NCBI RefSeq assembly: GCF_028683135.1
Contig: NZ_JAJUBB010000001.1
Span: forward strand, 434,001-498,000
DNA length: 64,000 nt
From: Enterovibrio qingdaonensis
GTDB lineage: Bacteria; Pseudomonadota; Gammaproteobacteria; Enterobacterales; Vibrionaceae
Reading direction: 5' to 3'
The position numbers and the translations under genes were made by a program. Below are positions 55,728 through 63,564 of the stretch, one piece after another. The notes below the pieces were generated by a model. It was not told where the DNA came from. It saw only the letters and a list, made by a program, of their open reading frames with translations, and did no database searches. Within the stretch, counting starts at the first letter, position 1. The number at the start of each line of letters is the position of its first letter.

Positions 55728-58082
55728 TCATACCTCCTGAATCGTGTGCTGGCGCATCGTCTTATCGGCGGTGATCAGCAGTGCGGGAACAAAGAGAAAA
55801 TCGTAAAGTAGCGCGGTAATCACCACACCAAACGCCAACAACCCCAAATTGGCATTAATTGCAAAACTCGATGTCGCCATCACCGCGAAGCCAAGCGCAA
55901 TCACAAGCGTTGTGACCAACAGCGCTAACCCCACACCGGAATAGACATCGATGACCGCCTGTTCGACCGAATTGCCCTTACGGCGTGAGTACTGATATTT
56001 GGTGAGGATGTAAACCGTATCATCGACCACAATGCCCATAACCATGGCACCAACGACTGAGACGGCGAGGTTGATTTCACCGACAAAATAGCCCCAGATC
56101 CCAAGCACAATAAGAATAGGCAGCAGATTCGGTACCAAACTGAAAATTCCCATTTTCCATGAACGCCAAGCCAACGACAGCAAGAACGAAATCGTAATAA
56201 TGGTCGTGAGATTCCCCATCAGCATCGACAAGCTGTTTCGCTCTGACACATACGCAAAAGCAAGGGATAACCCGGTACCTGCCGTTCCCGACAACAAGGG
56301 TGCATGTTCTTGCATCCACGCATTCGCTGCTTTCTCAATGGCGATGGTTTCTGCCGACGACAGATTGTCCGTCATGATTGACATGCGGGATGACAGATAG
56401 TCCGGCGTGACGCGGTCACTTAAGCTGTGACCATAGGGTGCGGATATCTCATAGGTGGTTAACAGTTGAGAACTGAGATAAGGGTCATCGGGCAGCACCG
56501 GATACGGTGTGTTATTAAACGCTTGATGCAATCTGGCAAGGTGGTCCGGCAATGCAATCACTGCATTGACATGAGGTTGAGTACGGAGCCATTCAGCAAA
56601 GGCATCCAACTGTTTCAAATAATCAGGGTCAGCGACTGTTTTGCCTTCTGGCGCATCGAAAGAGTATTCAATCAGCCCCATTCCGCCCCAATGATCCTGA
56701 ACCAGATCCGTCTGCACACGGAAGCTGTTTCTGTCATCAAAATACTCAACAAAATTGTCGTTGAAATGGATGAGTTGCAACCCAAGTAACGCAGTCACTG
56801 CCAACGTAGAAAACACAAATAAGATCCAACGAGCATTACCACAAACTCGCATAGCGAGTTGACCAAAGTGAATTTTGGGCAGCCTTGGCAAGGGTTTTTT
56901 ACGTCGTTGCAGCCACGTATTCAATACCAGTGGTGTCAAGGTTAAGTTGATGACCAAGCTGGTCAAAACACCTAACGCGGCGATAGTACCTAGCTCTCCA
57001 AACGGCTCGACATCTGAGAAATTAAGACTCATAAACCCAACAAAGGTTGTCAGGTTGGTGAGGGAAAGTGGAATCACGTTGTAGGCCATGGCACCAAGTA
57101 CCACATTGCGCGGTTTTACCTTAGGCATGTTCTGCCGTAAGTGATAGGTTTTAGCGATGATGTGTACGGCATTTGCCACCGCCAACACCAGAATTATGAG
57201 CGGTGCAGCACCCGACGCTGTATTGAGCTGAAACCCCATCCAAGCCACCGCCCCAACTGCACCAATGATGCTGCATAGAATCACCATCAGCACCACCAGT
57301 GAGGGAACAACTGCTCGGAACAAGGCACCAATTAGTACCAAAACCAATACGATCATGGCTGGCACTAATGACCCTGAATCAGCATCGCTGGCTTCAGTCA
57401 GCGCATAGTCGAGCATCACCAGTCCTGTAAGATAGATTTGGTAATCGGGATATTGTTCCAAATAGGTTTTTTGAAGTTCACGAGCATGAAGCGCGACTTT
57501 CTTCACGGCTCGCAAGTCATCACTCGACATCGCCACCGTCAAGAACACCGTCGCCACCTGACCATCTTTGGCCACCAGATTTCCCATGACATCAGGCCGT
57601 TCTTGAAAAAAGCGCGTGAGTGTCTGCTGGGCTTCTAGGCTACTTTCCTCGCCGGAAAGGATAAGGTCATCGACGATCATTCCACCGCCATCAGCATCCG
57701 CCACTGGGTCGATAAAATTCACCAGTGACGTGACCTTTCTAGCATACGGTGAGAACCATAATTCATCAGTCAGTGCCCGAAGAAGGCCTAATGTTTTGGG
57801 GCTTGAAGCGGATTCACCCTCGGGTGGAACCACGACAAACATGACGTTTTCATCTTTGGAATAGTTGGCTTCTAGCTCGTCGAGCGCGATTTTTTCCGGC
57901 GAACCAACCGCAAGAAATACACGGGCTGAATTGTTCACTTCCAGCTTAGCCAGACCACCAGCCAGCACCAAGAGTGAACCCAGTACCACAATAAGCGCAA
58001 TTTTCGGATGGGTTAATACGGATGACACTAACCGCATCAACCATTGCTCTACACCTGACGTTCCATCTCGATACTCACTCAT
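55728..58082 (-). CDS. MMPL/RND-family exporter
   Basis: A 784-residue inner-membrane pump of the MMPL branch of the RND superfamily, about 12 helices with two large periplasmic loops. Family features: LVLAGGLAKLEVNNSARVFL early, PLIILVLAVANAVHIIAKTY and LGAMAYNVIPLSLTNLTTFVGF in the middle, then VVGAMVMGIVVDDTVYILTKY and the LLVTTLVIALGFAVM region. Such pumps export lipids or hydrophobic compounds using proton motive force. The start ATG 58082 (MSEYRDG) has AGGACGGG upstream and overlaps the stop of the SDR (ATGAGTGA); an in-frame ATG at 58106 is less likely. It is followed by the LolA-like carrier. Confidence 0.88.
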   Translation of the reverse strand: MSEYRDGTSGVEQWLMRLVSSVLTHPKIALIVVLGSLLVLAGGLAKLEVNNSARVFLAVGSPEKIALDELEANYSKDENVMFVVVPPEGESASSPKTLGLLRALTDELWFSPYARKVTSLVNFIDPVADADGGGMIVDDLILSGEESSLEAQQTLTRFFQERPDVMGNLVAKDGQVATVFLTVAMSSDDLRAVKKVALHARELQKTYLEQYPDYQIYLTGLVMLDYALTEASDADSGSLVPAMIVLVLVLIGALFRAVVPSLVVLMVILCSIIGAVGAVAWMGFQLNTASGAAPLIILVLAVANAVHIIAKTYHLRQNMPKVKPRNVVLGAMAYNVIPLSLTNLTTFVGFMSLNFSDVEPFGELGTIAALGVLTSLVINLTLTPLVLNTWLQRRKKPLPRLPKIHFGQLAMRVCGNARWILFVFSTLAVTALLGLQLIHFNDNFVEYFDDRNSFRVQTDLVQDHWGGMGLIEYSFDAPEGKTVADPDYLKQLDAFAEWLRTQPHVNAVIALPDHLARLHQAFNNTPYPVLPDDPYLSSQLLTTYEISAPYGHSLSDRVTPDYLSSRMSIMTDNLSSAETIAIEKAANAWMQEHAPLLSGTAGTGLSLAFAYVSERNSLSMLMGNLTTIITISFLLSLAWRSWKMGIFSLVPNLLPILIVLGIWGYFVGEINLAVSVVGAMVMGIVVDDTVYILTKYQYSRRKGNSVEQAVIDVYSGVGLALLVTTLVIALGFAVMATSSFAINANLGLLAFGVVITALLYDFLFVPALLITADKTMRQHTIQEV

Positions 58083-59175
58083 TAAATACCCGTCCTTTCT
58101 TTTCATTGTACAAAGTCATAAAGTGCGACTGGCAAATGCGGATACTCGTCAACTGAGCCTCTGCAAATTGCAGCCCCTCTGCTTTCATGGCATTGATACT
58201 GGTGCGGTCGAACATCCAGTTACGGCTGGCAATTTCCAAGTTGGTTCGACAAAACGCATTGAAGGCACGAACACGCGTAGAAAGGCCGCGATAATCGAGT
58301 GCATCATTGGTGGGAGCCCACTCCAAGGAATCTGGCTGACCGATCTCCTCAAACAACAGTGACCAGAGCACTTTCATGGTGGGTGCCTGAGAAGAATCCG
58401 AAGCGAGGTTGATAATCTGACCATTCAATGGTTTTTCGAGGACATGCCGCATTACGGCGATCACTGCATCTTGATGAACAAAATTCATGCGCGCTTCGGG
58501 GCACGCAAGGCGCATTACATCGATGTGACCCGGAAGCAGGCGCTTGGCACCATCCCACAATTGGTAAATGCCATAACGCTTTCCTGCATATAGCCCCGTG
58601 CGACTGTCGCCAATCACCACCGAGGGGCGCACGATAAGGTAATCAAGGCCGGAAGCTGAAACGAGTTGCTCAGCTTTGCGTTTTGTTTGGGTGTACAAGG
58701 TAGGATCATCACCTTCATCACCGTAAATGCGCTCTTCAATCGCCCCTTCGCTGACTGCAGGTGCAAATGCGGTGGAAATATAGATGTGTTTGTCGATCCC
58801 TTTTGCTTTCGATTGTTCCAATATCCAACTGGTCAGCACCACATTGACTGCGTTTAGGTTTTCTTCGTTGAAATACTCCACGGAACCGATGCAATTGATC
58901 ACCATATCTACCCCATCAAGTTCTGGGGCATCAAACAAGTTGTCATCAAAATGCACTGTCGTGAACAGTGCTGCTATCTCTGCATCGCTCGCCGCTAAGC
59001 TTTCCTCTGAGGCATCTAATGTATCCCTGGCCAGTTTGATGATGTCACGTTGCAGTTCGTCAAATGAATTAGGGTCTCTGGATGCAATCACAAGCTGATG
59101 GCAACCCTCCATAAGTACCGCCGCAGCGACCAAGCGTCCTACATATCCATTTGCACCTAACACAAGAATTCGCAT
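58075..59175 (-). CDS. Fatty-acyl-reductase-like SDR (NAD(P)-binding)
   Basis: A 366-residue extended-type SDR. The Rossmann motif GANGYVG is at residues 7-13. The region HIYISTAFAPAVSEGAIEERIYGDEGDDPTLYTQTKRKAEQLV contains the catalytic Tyr/Lys in YTQTK and closely resembles the STAYVNG...IEEK..Y..SK run of fatty acyl-CoA/ACP reductases (NAD_binding_4); it is followed by RPSVVIGDSRTG. There is no second C-terminal reductase domain. The start at 59175 (MRILVLG) has AAGGA nine bases upstream; an ATG at 59181 is too close. It could reduce an acyl thioester to an aldehyde, the substrate type expected for the neighbouring oxygenase-like protein. Sugar epimerase activity is a possible alternative. 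Confidence 0.75.
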   Translation of the reverse strand: MRILVLGANGYVGRLVAAAVLMEGCHQLVIASRDPNSFDELQRDIIKLARDTLDASEESLAASDAEIAALFTTVHFDDNLFDAPELDGVDMVINCIGSVEYFNEENLNAVNVVLTSWILEQSKAKGIDKHIYISTAFAPAVSEGAIEERIYGDEGDDPTLYTQTKRKAEQLVSASGLDYLIVRPSVVIGDSRTGLYAGKRYGIYQLWDGAKRLLPGHIDVMRLACPEARMNFVHQDAVIAVMRHVLEKPLNGQIINLASDSSQAPTMKVLWSLLFEEIGQPDSLEWAPTNDALDYRGLSTRVRAFNAFCRTNLEIASRNWMFDRTSINAMKAEGLQFAEAQLTSIRICQSHFMTLYNEKKGRVFNE

Positions 59176-59195
59176 TAGCATTCGTCCTTGTTAAC

Positions 59196-59239
59196 GCCAG
59201 GCGAAATAGCTCTATGACGAAATAGAGCTGTCGCCCGGC
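59196..59239 (-). promoter_or_regulatory. Intra-operon stem-loop between the oxygenase-like and SDR genes
   Basis: Inner AGCTCTAT/ATAGAGCT (59208-59215 and 59222-59229) and outer GGCGA/TCGCC arms (59200-59204 and 59231-59235) form a strong hairpin in the 73-base gap before the SDR. It may set the ratio of upstream to downstream gene products by mRNA processing or partial termination. Confidence 0.5.
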
Positions 59240-59248
59240 AATCCGTCA

Positions 59249-60055
59249 TTAATGACAGCAACGGTTTCCAGAAATATCGGCTTTGTCTTTTGGCTGCCAT
59301 TTGGAGGCATCATCATCAACCAGTGAGGAGAGCAAAGGGGCAACTCGATTTGGGTCGAGTCCAATACGGTCTATTTTCTCCATGTAGGTATCAATGGCAT
59401 CTATGCGCAGTTGATCCAAATCCTGTTCAATCACGCCAAGCGATACGGTTGAGCACTTGATTTGCAGCTGGTCACACAGGCTAAAACAGTTGTAGTTCAC
59501 CATGCTCATCATGGCTGGCATCACGGCTTTGTGGGCCAACTCAAACGAGCGATGTACATCTTCCGCATCCTTGTCGAGCATGCGATGAATCTCGTCAACA
59601 CCATGCTGTAGGTGTGCAATTTCTTCGAGCAAAATGCTCGCCGCTAGACTGGTGGTGTGCTTATCGGTATTACGTTGCAGCGCGGTGTACGCCACTGTTG
59701 CGAAGGTTTCCACCATGATGTCTTGGGCAATAATACAGGAGGTTAAATCCCCTTCTCGCGCCCGCTCTTTAACGAACCGACCAATCTCCTTCCATTGCGG
59801 TTCAACCATGGTTTTCATGGTGGGGAAGTTGATGTGTTTGCCGAGTTTCGAGAGCGCATTGATATGCCCTCCTTCATCTCTGGCCTGTTTTACAACATGG
59901 ATTTTTTCATCCACATCTTCGATAAGCGGAACCATGGTGGTGTAATTGTTTACCGCCATGATTTCGCCCGAGATTGTGTTGGTGACCACATACGCTAACA
60001 AGTCCTTGTAAGCTTGGTTTTCAACACGTTGCGTTTCACTCATAAGGTTTGACAC
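59249..60055 (-). CDS. Ferritin-like di-iron protein resembling aldehyde-deformylating oxygenase
   Basis: A 268-residue four-helix protein. The six candidate metal ligands are Glu31, Glu61, His64, Glu116, Glu145 and His148, with spacing nearly the same as the Glu32, Glu60, His63, Glu115, Glu144, His147 set of cyanobacterial aldehyde-deformylating oxygenase (ADO). Local similarity is also clear: YKD...SGE..A.NNY..M at 16-41, then GDLTSCIIAQDIMVETFATVAY at 102-123 and HLQHG at 148-152. ADO turns fatty aldehydes into alkanes plus formate. It extends about 30 residues beyond ADO and ends with NRCCH. The start is GTG at 60055 behind AAGGAG. The next gene is a fatty-acyl-reductase-like SDR, echoing the reductase/ADO pair. 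The activity itself is inferred. Confidence 0.78.
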   Translation of the reverse strand: MSNLMSETQRVENQAYKDLLAYVVTNTISGEIMAVNNYTTMVPLIEDVDEKIHVVKQARDEGGHINALSKLGKHINFPTMKTMVEPQWKEIGRFVKERAREGDLTSCIIAQDIMVETFATVAYTALQRNTDKHTTSLAASILLEEIAHLQHGVDEIHRMLDKDAEDVHRSFELAHKAVMPAMMSMVNYNCFSLCDQLQIKCSTVSLGVIEQDLDQLRIDAIDTYMEKIDRIGLDPNRVAPLLSSLVDDDASKWQPKDKADISGNRCCH

Positions 60056-60067
60056 GTCTTTTCTCCT

Positions 60068-60532
60068 TCATGTCCACTGGACAGTGACGTTGATAGGGAA
60101 AGCGGGAGACAAAGAAGCAGAGACAGTGCAGTGCTTCTTGAAATTCCGTTCGATTGAAGCGCGGTTCTGACTGCTTAAGCCACCTCCATCATTCGCCATA
60201 ATCGTCACATTGATTTCTCTGATACGCGGGTAGCCTTCTTCACCTTTGTGTACGGTAATTTGAGCGTCGGTAACGATGCAGCCTTCGTCCGTTTTAGCTC
60301 CATGAAAGCGCATATGCTCTAACAGTGATGCGGATAGGCAATGTCCAACTGCACTTCCTAGCAATGCAGGTGTAGATGGGCCGCTGTTGGTACCCACGGG
60401 GTCAGGCTCATCGCTCATATAAGGTTCACCCGCTTGGTTGCCATGCTCACTGGCGACATTTTTGAACAGGTAATCCGTTTGATAGGTCAACTGCACATCG
60501 AACAATCGGGTATCTTTCGATTTCAGTTCCAT
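60068..60532 (-). CDS. OsmC-family protein
   Basis: A 154-residue OsmC/Ohr-type protein. The two conserved cysteines appear in VGHCLSASLLEHMRFHGA (Cys near 67) and in NFKKHCTVSASLSPAFP near 133; a DEPDPVGTNSGPSTPALLGSA stretch precedes. The family reduces organic and lipid hydroperoxides with thiols. It starts by overlapping the end of the ATPase gene (60523/60532) and is followed 12 bases later by the oxygenase-like gene, so it may protect against peroxides made by the di-iron oxygenase or act on its product. Confidence 0.85.
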   Translation of the reverse strand: MELKSKDTRLFDVQLTYQTDYLFKNVASEHGNQAGEPYMSDEPDPVGTNSGPSTPALLGSAVGHCLSASLLEHMRFHGAKTDEGCIVTDAQITVHKGEEGYPRIREINVTIMANDGGGLSSQNRASIERNFKKHCTVSASLSPAFPINVTVQWT

Positions 60533-61371
60533 ACACGTTCATTCCTTGTATTGGGAAGGTTAAAAGCAACAGCATCCTGGTTCTCTGTTGCCGAAGGCAG
60601 GTGATTACAGGCACTAATGGCCGTCACAACGCCGTCTTTCATGTCCACTCTGGCGGTGCAGGCTTCCAAACAACCATCCAGCCGGTGGGATGCCATCAAT
60701 ATCGTGGTGCCTGATTGCTGGCGCGCCAGCAGGATTTCATTCACTTTTTGGACGTTAGCTTCATCCAGTGCTGACAAAGGTTCATCCATCAGCAACAAGT
60801 CCGGTTCTCCAGCGAGTGCTCGCGCAATAGACACACGTTGTTGCTGACCACCTGACAGCTCAGGCGGATAACGGTTTGCAAAGCGCGCAATACCTAACTC
60901 TTCCATGACGGCTAGTGCTTTTTGTTGTTTCTCAAGTAACGCGCTTTTTTCGCGACACTCGAAGCCCATGCAGACGTTTTCCAGTGCCGTTAGTTGCTCA
61001 AATAGTGCTGGGGTTTGAAACACTGTGCCAGTGCGTGTGCCCGGGCAGCACTCCCATTTACGGCACCAACAATCCACTGGCACACCAAACTTCAAAGCGT
61101 GACCGCTGCTGAGCGGCGTTAAGTTGTTCAATACGCTAAGCAGCGTCGACTTCCCGCACCCACTGGGACCCACTAACATGTACCAAGCCCCCGACGGAAC
61201 GGAGAGATTGATGCCGTTTAACACAGCCACTGAATCCTGCGCGGGAGGCGGGGAAAACCAGCCACTGAACACCCCTGATGTCGCATCAGCTGCGAATTGC
61301 ACCTTGGCATCTTGAAGCAACAACGCGGGCTTTGAGAGGTTGGGTGCTGGTAGCGATTGACGTGAGAACAT
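60523..61371 (-). CDS. ABC transporter ATP-binding protein with cysteine-rich insert
   Basis: A 282-residue ABC ATPase. Walker A GPSGCGKST at 68-76, signature LSGGQQQR at 172-179, Walker B LLLMDEP at 192-198 and the H-loop in LMASHRLDG. It has about 45 extra N-terminal residues and an unusual insert between the Walker A and Q-loop regions with CWCRKWECC at 101-109 (four cysteines), before TGTVFQ. The start at 61371 (MFSRQSLP) has GGGGAG upstream; longer starts at 61377 and 61401 would overlap the binding-protein gene. It lies in operon with a family-3 binding protein and a permease, so it should energise import. Confidence 0.85.
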   Translation of the reverse strand: MFSRQSLPAPNLSKPALLLQDAKVQFAADATSGVFSGWFSPPPAQDSVAVLNGINLSVPSGAWYMLVGPSGCGKSTLLSVLNNLTPLSSGHALKFGVPVDCWCRKWECCPGTRTGTVFQTPALFEQLTALENVCMGFECREKSALLEKQQKALAVMEELGIARFANRYPPELSGGQQQRVSIARALAGEPDLLLMDEPLSALDEANVQKVNEILLARQQSGTTILMASHRLDGCLEACTARVDMKDGVVTAISACNHLPSATENQDAVAFNLPNTRNERVWN

Positions 61372-61385
61372 TGGCATCTCCCCAG

Positions 61386-62225
61386 TTAGCCTTGTGGCCA
61401 AACCTCAATACGGTTTTCTAGTGGCATCGGTGTTTCGCTGTCTGGGCCAAACCAGCGATTGTAGATAGTCAGATATTCGCCGCTGGATTCAATTTCCTGT
61501 AGGGCGCGATTAATGGCATCGCGCATCTTGCTATCATTTTCAATGACACCCAGGCCGTCTTGTTTCATGCCAATCGCTTCTCCGCTCAGCACTGTTAGCT
61601 CCGGATTTGGCTTGGCGTAGCTCGCCAAGACTTCTGCATCCTCTGCCCACCCATCGATTTTCCCTGACAACACGGCATTCATGGCTATCTGTTTGTTTCC
61701 AAACTCAATGATGTCTTCCTCATTGACCGGATGACCGTTCTTTTCCAACCAGTGTTTCCAGTTACCAATAGAATGGCTCCCCCGGTTCATCCCCACTTTT
61801 TTACCCACCAAATCATCGAGTGAGTTAGCACCGTCTTTCCTCACCAAAAAGGTTTGCGCTGACCAGAAATAGGTTTGTGAGAAATCCACGGCATCATCGC
61901 GTTTCCATGTGTGGCTCATTGAAGCGGCAGCCATATCAATCTTGCCGTTCTGCAAGTAGGTGATACGGGTAATTTCATCCACGGGGACACGCTTCATGTC
62001 GACCCCTAACTTATCGGCAACTGCGTTCGCGATATCGACATCAAATCCAACCCATTCACCTTTATCATTGATGAAGGAGTGAGGCGGGTTGTCCTGACGG
62101 ATACCAACCACAATCTCACCCCGCTCTTTCACTCTGTCGATAACCGACCCGTTTTCGTTTGCTTGGACTGGCGAAAAAAAAAGAGCCAACCATGCGGTGA
62201 TAAAAAAGGCTGTTCTTCGGAACAT
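61386..62225 (-). CDS. Family-3 solute-binding protein of an ABC importer
   Basis: A 279-residue periplasmic binding protein with signal peptide (ends VQAN near residue 23). It shows the type-3 core: IDRVKERGEIVVGIRQDNPPHSFINDKGEWVGFDVDIANAVADKLGV, then TYLQNGKIDMAAASMSHT and GKKVGMNRGSHSIGNW. Family members bind polar amino acids and similar small zwitterions. The arginine that holds the ligand carboxylate is not confidently placed. The gene is between permease and ATPase genes on the same strand (9-base gap to the permease stop). Confidence 0.86.
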   Translation of the reverse strand: MFRRTAFFITAWLALFFSPVQANENGSVIDRVKERGEIVVGIRQDNPPHSFINDKGEWVGFDVDIANAVADKLGVDMKRVPVDEITRITYLQNGKIDMAAASMSHTWKRDDAVDFSQTYFWSAQTFLVRKDGANSLDDLVGKKVGMNRGSHSIGNWKHWLEKNGHPVNEEDIIEFGNKQIAMNAVLSGKIDGWAEDAEVLASYAKPNPELTVLSGEAIGMKQDGLGVIENDSKMRDAINRALQEIESSGEYLTIYNRWFGPDSETPMPLENRIEVWPQG

Positions 62226-62234
62226 AAACTCTCC

Positions 62235-62918
62235 TTAGTTGATGCTTCGGGTCATTCTGTGTGTTGACCGAAAGACGGTGTGACGCAGCCTCTGACCAAC
62301 AAGGTTCAATAGCTGCACATTGAAAAAGTAAAGGGCAGAGCAAATAGCAAAGATGATCAGCCAGTCAGAAAGGCGATATGCACGGCTTGCGAGCAAATTT
62401 GTCAGCGCACTCAACTCAAGCAATCCAATCAAAATGACGATGCTGGTGTCCTTGAACAGCGAAACAAAATGCGTATGTATTGCAGGGAAACTTTTTTTAA
62501 ATACCCAGTAAGCCCTGAGCCTCGCATAACGGGGCAGCAGCCCCAGTTTCAACACATTTTCTACCCGCGCGAGGTTGTCGGGGTACAGATGAAGATACTT
62601 GTCAAAAATCGGCACCAGATGAGACATGGAGTAGAGCGTGAGTGCCAAGATACCCTTTACAAATGTTTCCAATGGCAAAAAAAAGTCGATTGTAAAAATA
62701 ATCACCAAAGGCGGTATTGCTCTCAGTAGCGCAAAACCACCCCCGGATCCCATCTGAAAAAACGGTCGCTTACTACACACGCATACCAATATGTAAGAGA
62801 GCGGTACTGACAAAACAATCGTTGAAAGAAACAAACACCATGTCAGCACAAGGCCTCCAGGCTGAGCATGCGGCAAACCAATTATCATCTTCTGAGCAAT
62901 GTCAAAGACGCCTTCCAT
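62235..62918 (-). CDS. ABC transporter permease, diverged amino-acid type
   Basis: A 227-residue membrane protein with about five helices. It has the general layout of HisM/GlnP-type permeases; the cytoplasmic EAA-like loop appears in ENVLKLGLLPRYARLRAYWVFKKSFPAIHTHFVS, but the canonical EAA..G pattern is altered. The start at 62918 (MEGVFDIAQK) has GGAGG nine bases upstream; a longer in-frame start at 62948 would run into a leader hairpin and is disfavoured. It is the first gene of the long minus-strand operon. It likely transports a small polar compound. Only one permease is encoded here, so it would form a homodimer unless it pairs with the permease at 63548. Confidence 0.75.
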   Translation of the reverse strand: MEGVFDIAQKMIIGLPHAQPGGLVLTWCLFLSTIVLSVPLSYILVCVCSKRPFFQMGSGGGFALLRAIPPLVIIFTIDFFLPLETFVKGILALTLYSMSHLVPIFDKYLHLYPDNLARVENVLKLGLLPRYARLRAYWVFKKSFPAIHTHFVSLFKDTSIVILIGLLELSALTNLLASRAYRLSDWLIIFAICSALYFFNVQLLNLVGQRLRHTVFRSTHRMTRSIN

Positions 62919-62945
62919 TTGCCGAAGCCTCCTGCCCCAGACTTT

Positions 62946-62969
62946 CACGCGGCAATTTCAATCCGCGTG
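62946..62969 (-). promoter_or_regulatory. Leader hairpin before the permease start
   Basis: CACGCGG (62946-62952) and CCGCGTG (62963-62969) form a seven-base GC-rich stem directly upstream of the preferred start codon region. It may affect translation of the operon. Confidence 0.4.
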
Positions 62970-62973
62970 TAAA

Positions 62974-63020
62974 GATATCCATATATTCATTATATCGAGA
63001 TATACCGATATATGGATATC
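62974..63020. promoter_or_regulatory. Nested palindromes at the head of the operon, likely operator
   Basis: Outer arms GATATCCATATAT (62974-62986) and its exact complement (63008-63020), with an inner perfect palindrome TATATCGAGATATA (62991-63004). The symmetry and AT-rich character fit an ArsR/SmtB-type operator; the divergent regulator gene starts 200 bases away at 63220. Binding is inferred. Confidence 0.6.
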
Positions 63021-63109
63021 AAAAATGAGATAAGCAAGAATGGTTCACCAGCTCAATGGGTTATGAAACTGTGTGTTTTTGGTGATGGCATGTTAGTATT
63101 CACTTAGCC

Positions 63110-63159
63110 ACACCTCCGATGTGTTGATAACGTCAAGGTTTACAATGCATCGGAGGTGT
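63110..63159 (+). promoter_or_regulatory. Perfect 12-base inverted repeat upstream of the ArsR gene
   Basis: ACACCTCCGATG (63110-63121) and CATCGGAGGTGT (63148-63159), separated by 26 bases, 61 bases before the regulator start. It could be a pair of sites for the same regulator or an mRNA hairpin. It shares no obvious sequence with the palindrome at 62974-63020. Confidence 0.5.
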
Positions 63160-63219
63160 AAATGCAATTGGTGACGCTAACTCACGGTCTGACTATTATT
63201 CACAGCAATTTCTATAACT

Positions 63220-63564
63220 ATGAATTCAGAAGAATCAGCAAAGATATTCGCTGCGCTTGCGCAGGAAACAAGACTCGATGTGTTTAGGCTTCTGATCAAA
63301 GCCGGGGAAAAAGGCCTCTCGTCGGGTGAGATAGCAGAGCGATTGAACATTCGACAAAACACCATGTCTACTAACCTCTCAATTCTCCACAATGCCAAAC
63401 TCGTGCGACGTAAACGAGCAGGACGCATGATCCATTACTCCGTCAATATGGACACCATCGGATTGCTTCTCACCTTTTTGCTTGAACACTGCTGCGGTGG
63501 TGAAAGCGACATGGTCAATGAGCTAGTCAATAGTCTTCAAAAAGGATTCACTCAGTCAGACTGA
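63220..63564 (+). CDS. ArsR/SmtB-family regulator with CysCys motif
   Basis: A 114-residue winged-helix protein. The HTH is in LSSGEIAERLNIRQNTMSTNLSILHNAKLV near residues 33-62, and the wing in RRKRAGRMIHYSV. The C-terminal part carries FLLEHCCGGES (Cys91-Cys92), a place where ArsR proteins of the arsenite type in several proteobacteria hold a Cys pair. It is transcribed away from the ABC/ADO-like operon, so it is the likely controller; a thiol-reactive signal (metalloid, reactive sulfur or peroxide) is a plausible inducer. Its 3' end overlaps the convergent permease gene by 17 bases. Confidence 0.83.
   Translation: MNSEESAKIFAALAQETRLDVFRLLIKAGEKGLSSGEIAERLNIRQNTMSTNLSILHNAKLVRRKRAGRMIHYSVNMDTIGLLLTFLLEHCCGGESDMVNELVNSLQKGFTQSD

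Noticed and set aside
62974-63020. Phage or plasmid attachment site or replication origin suggested by nested repeats
   Set aside because: No integrase, replication gene or direct-repeat partner is seen; position between divergent regulator and operon fits an operator.
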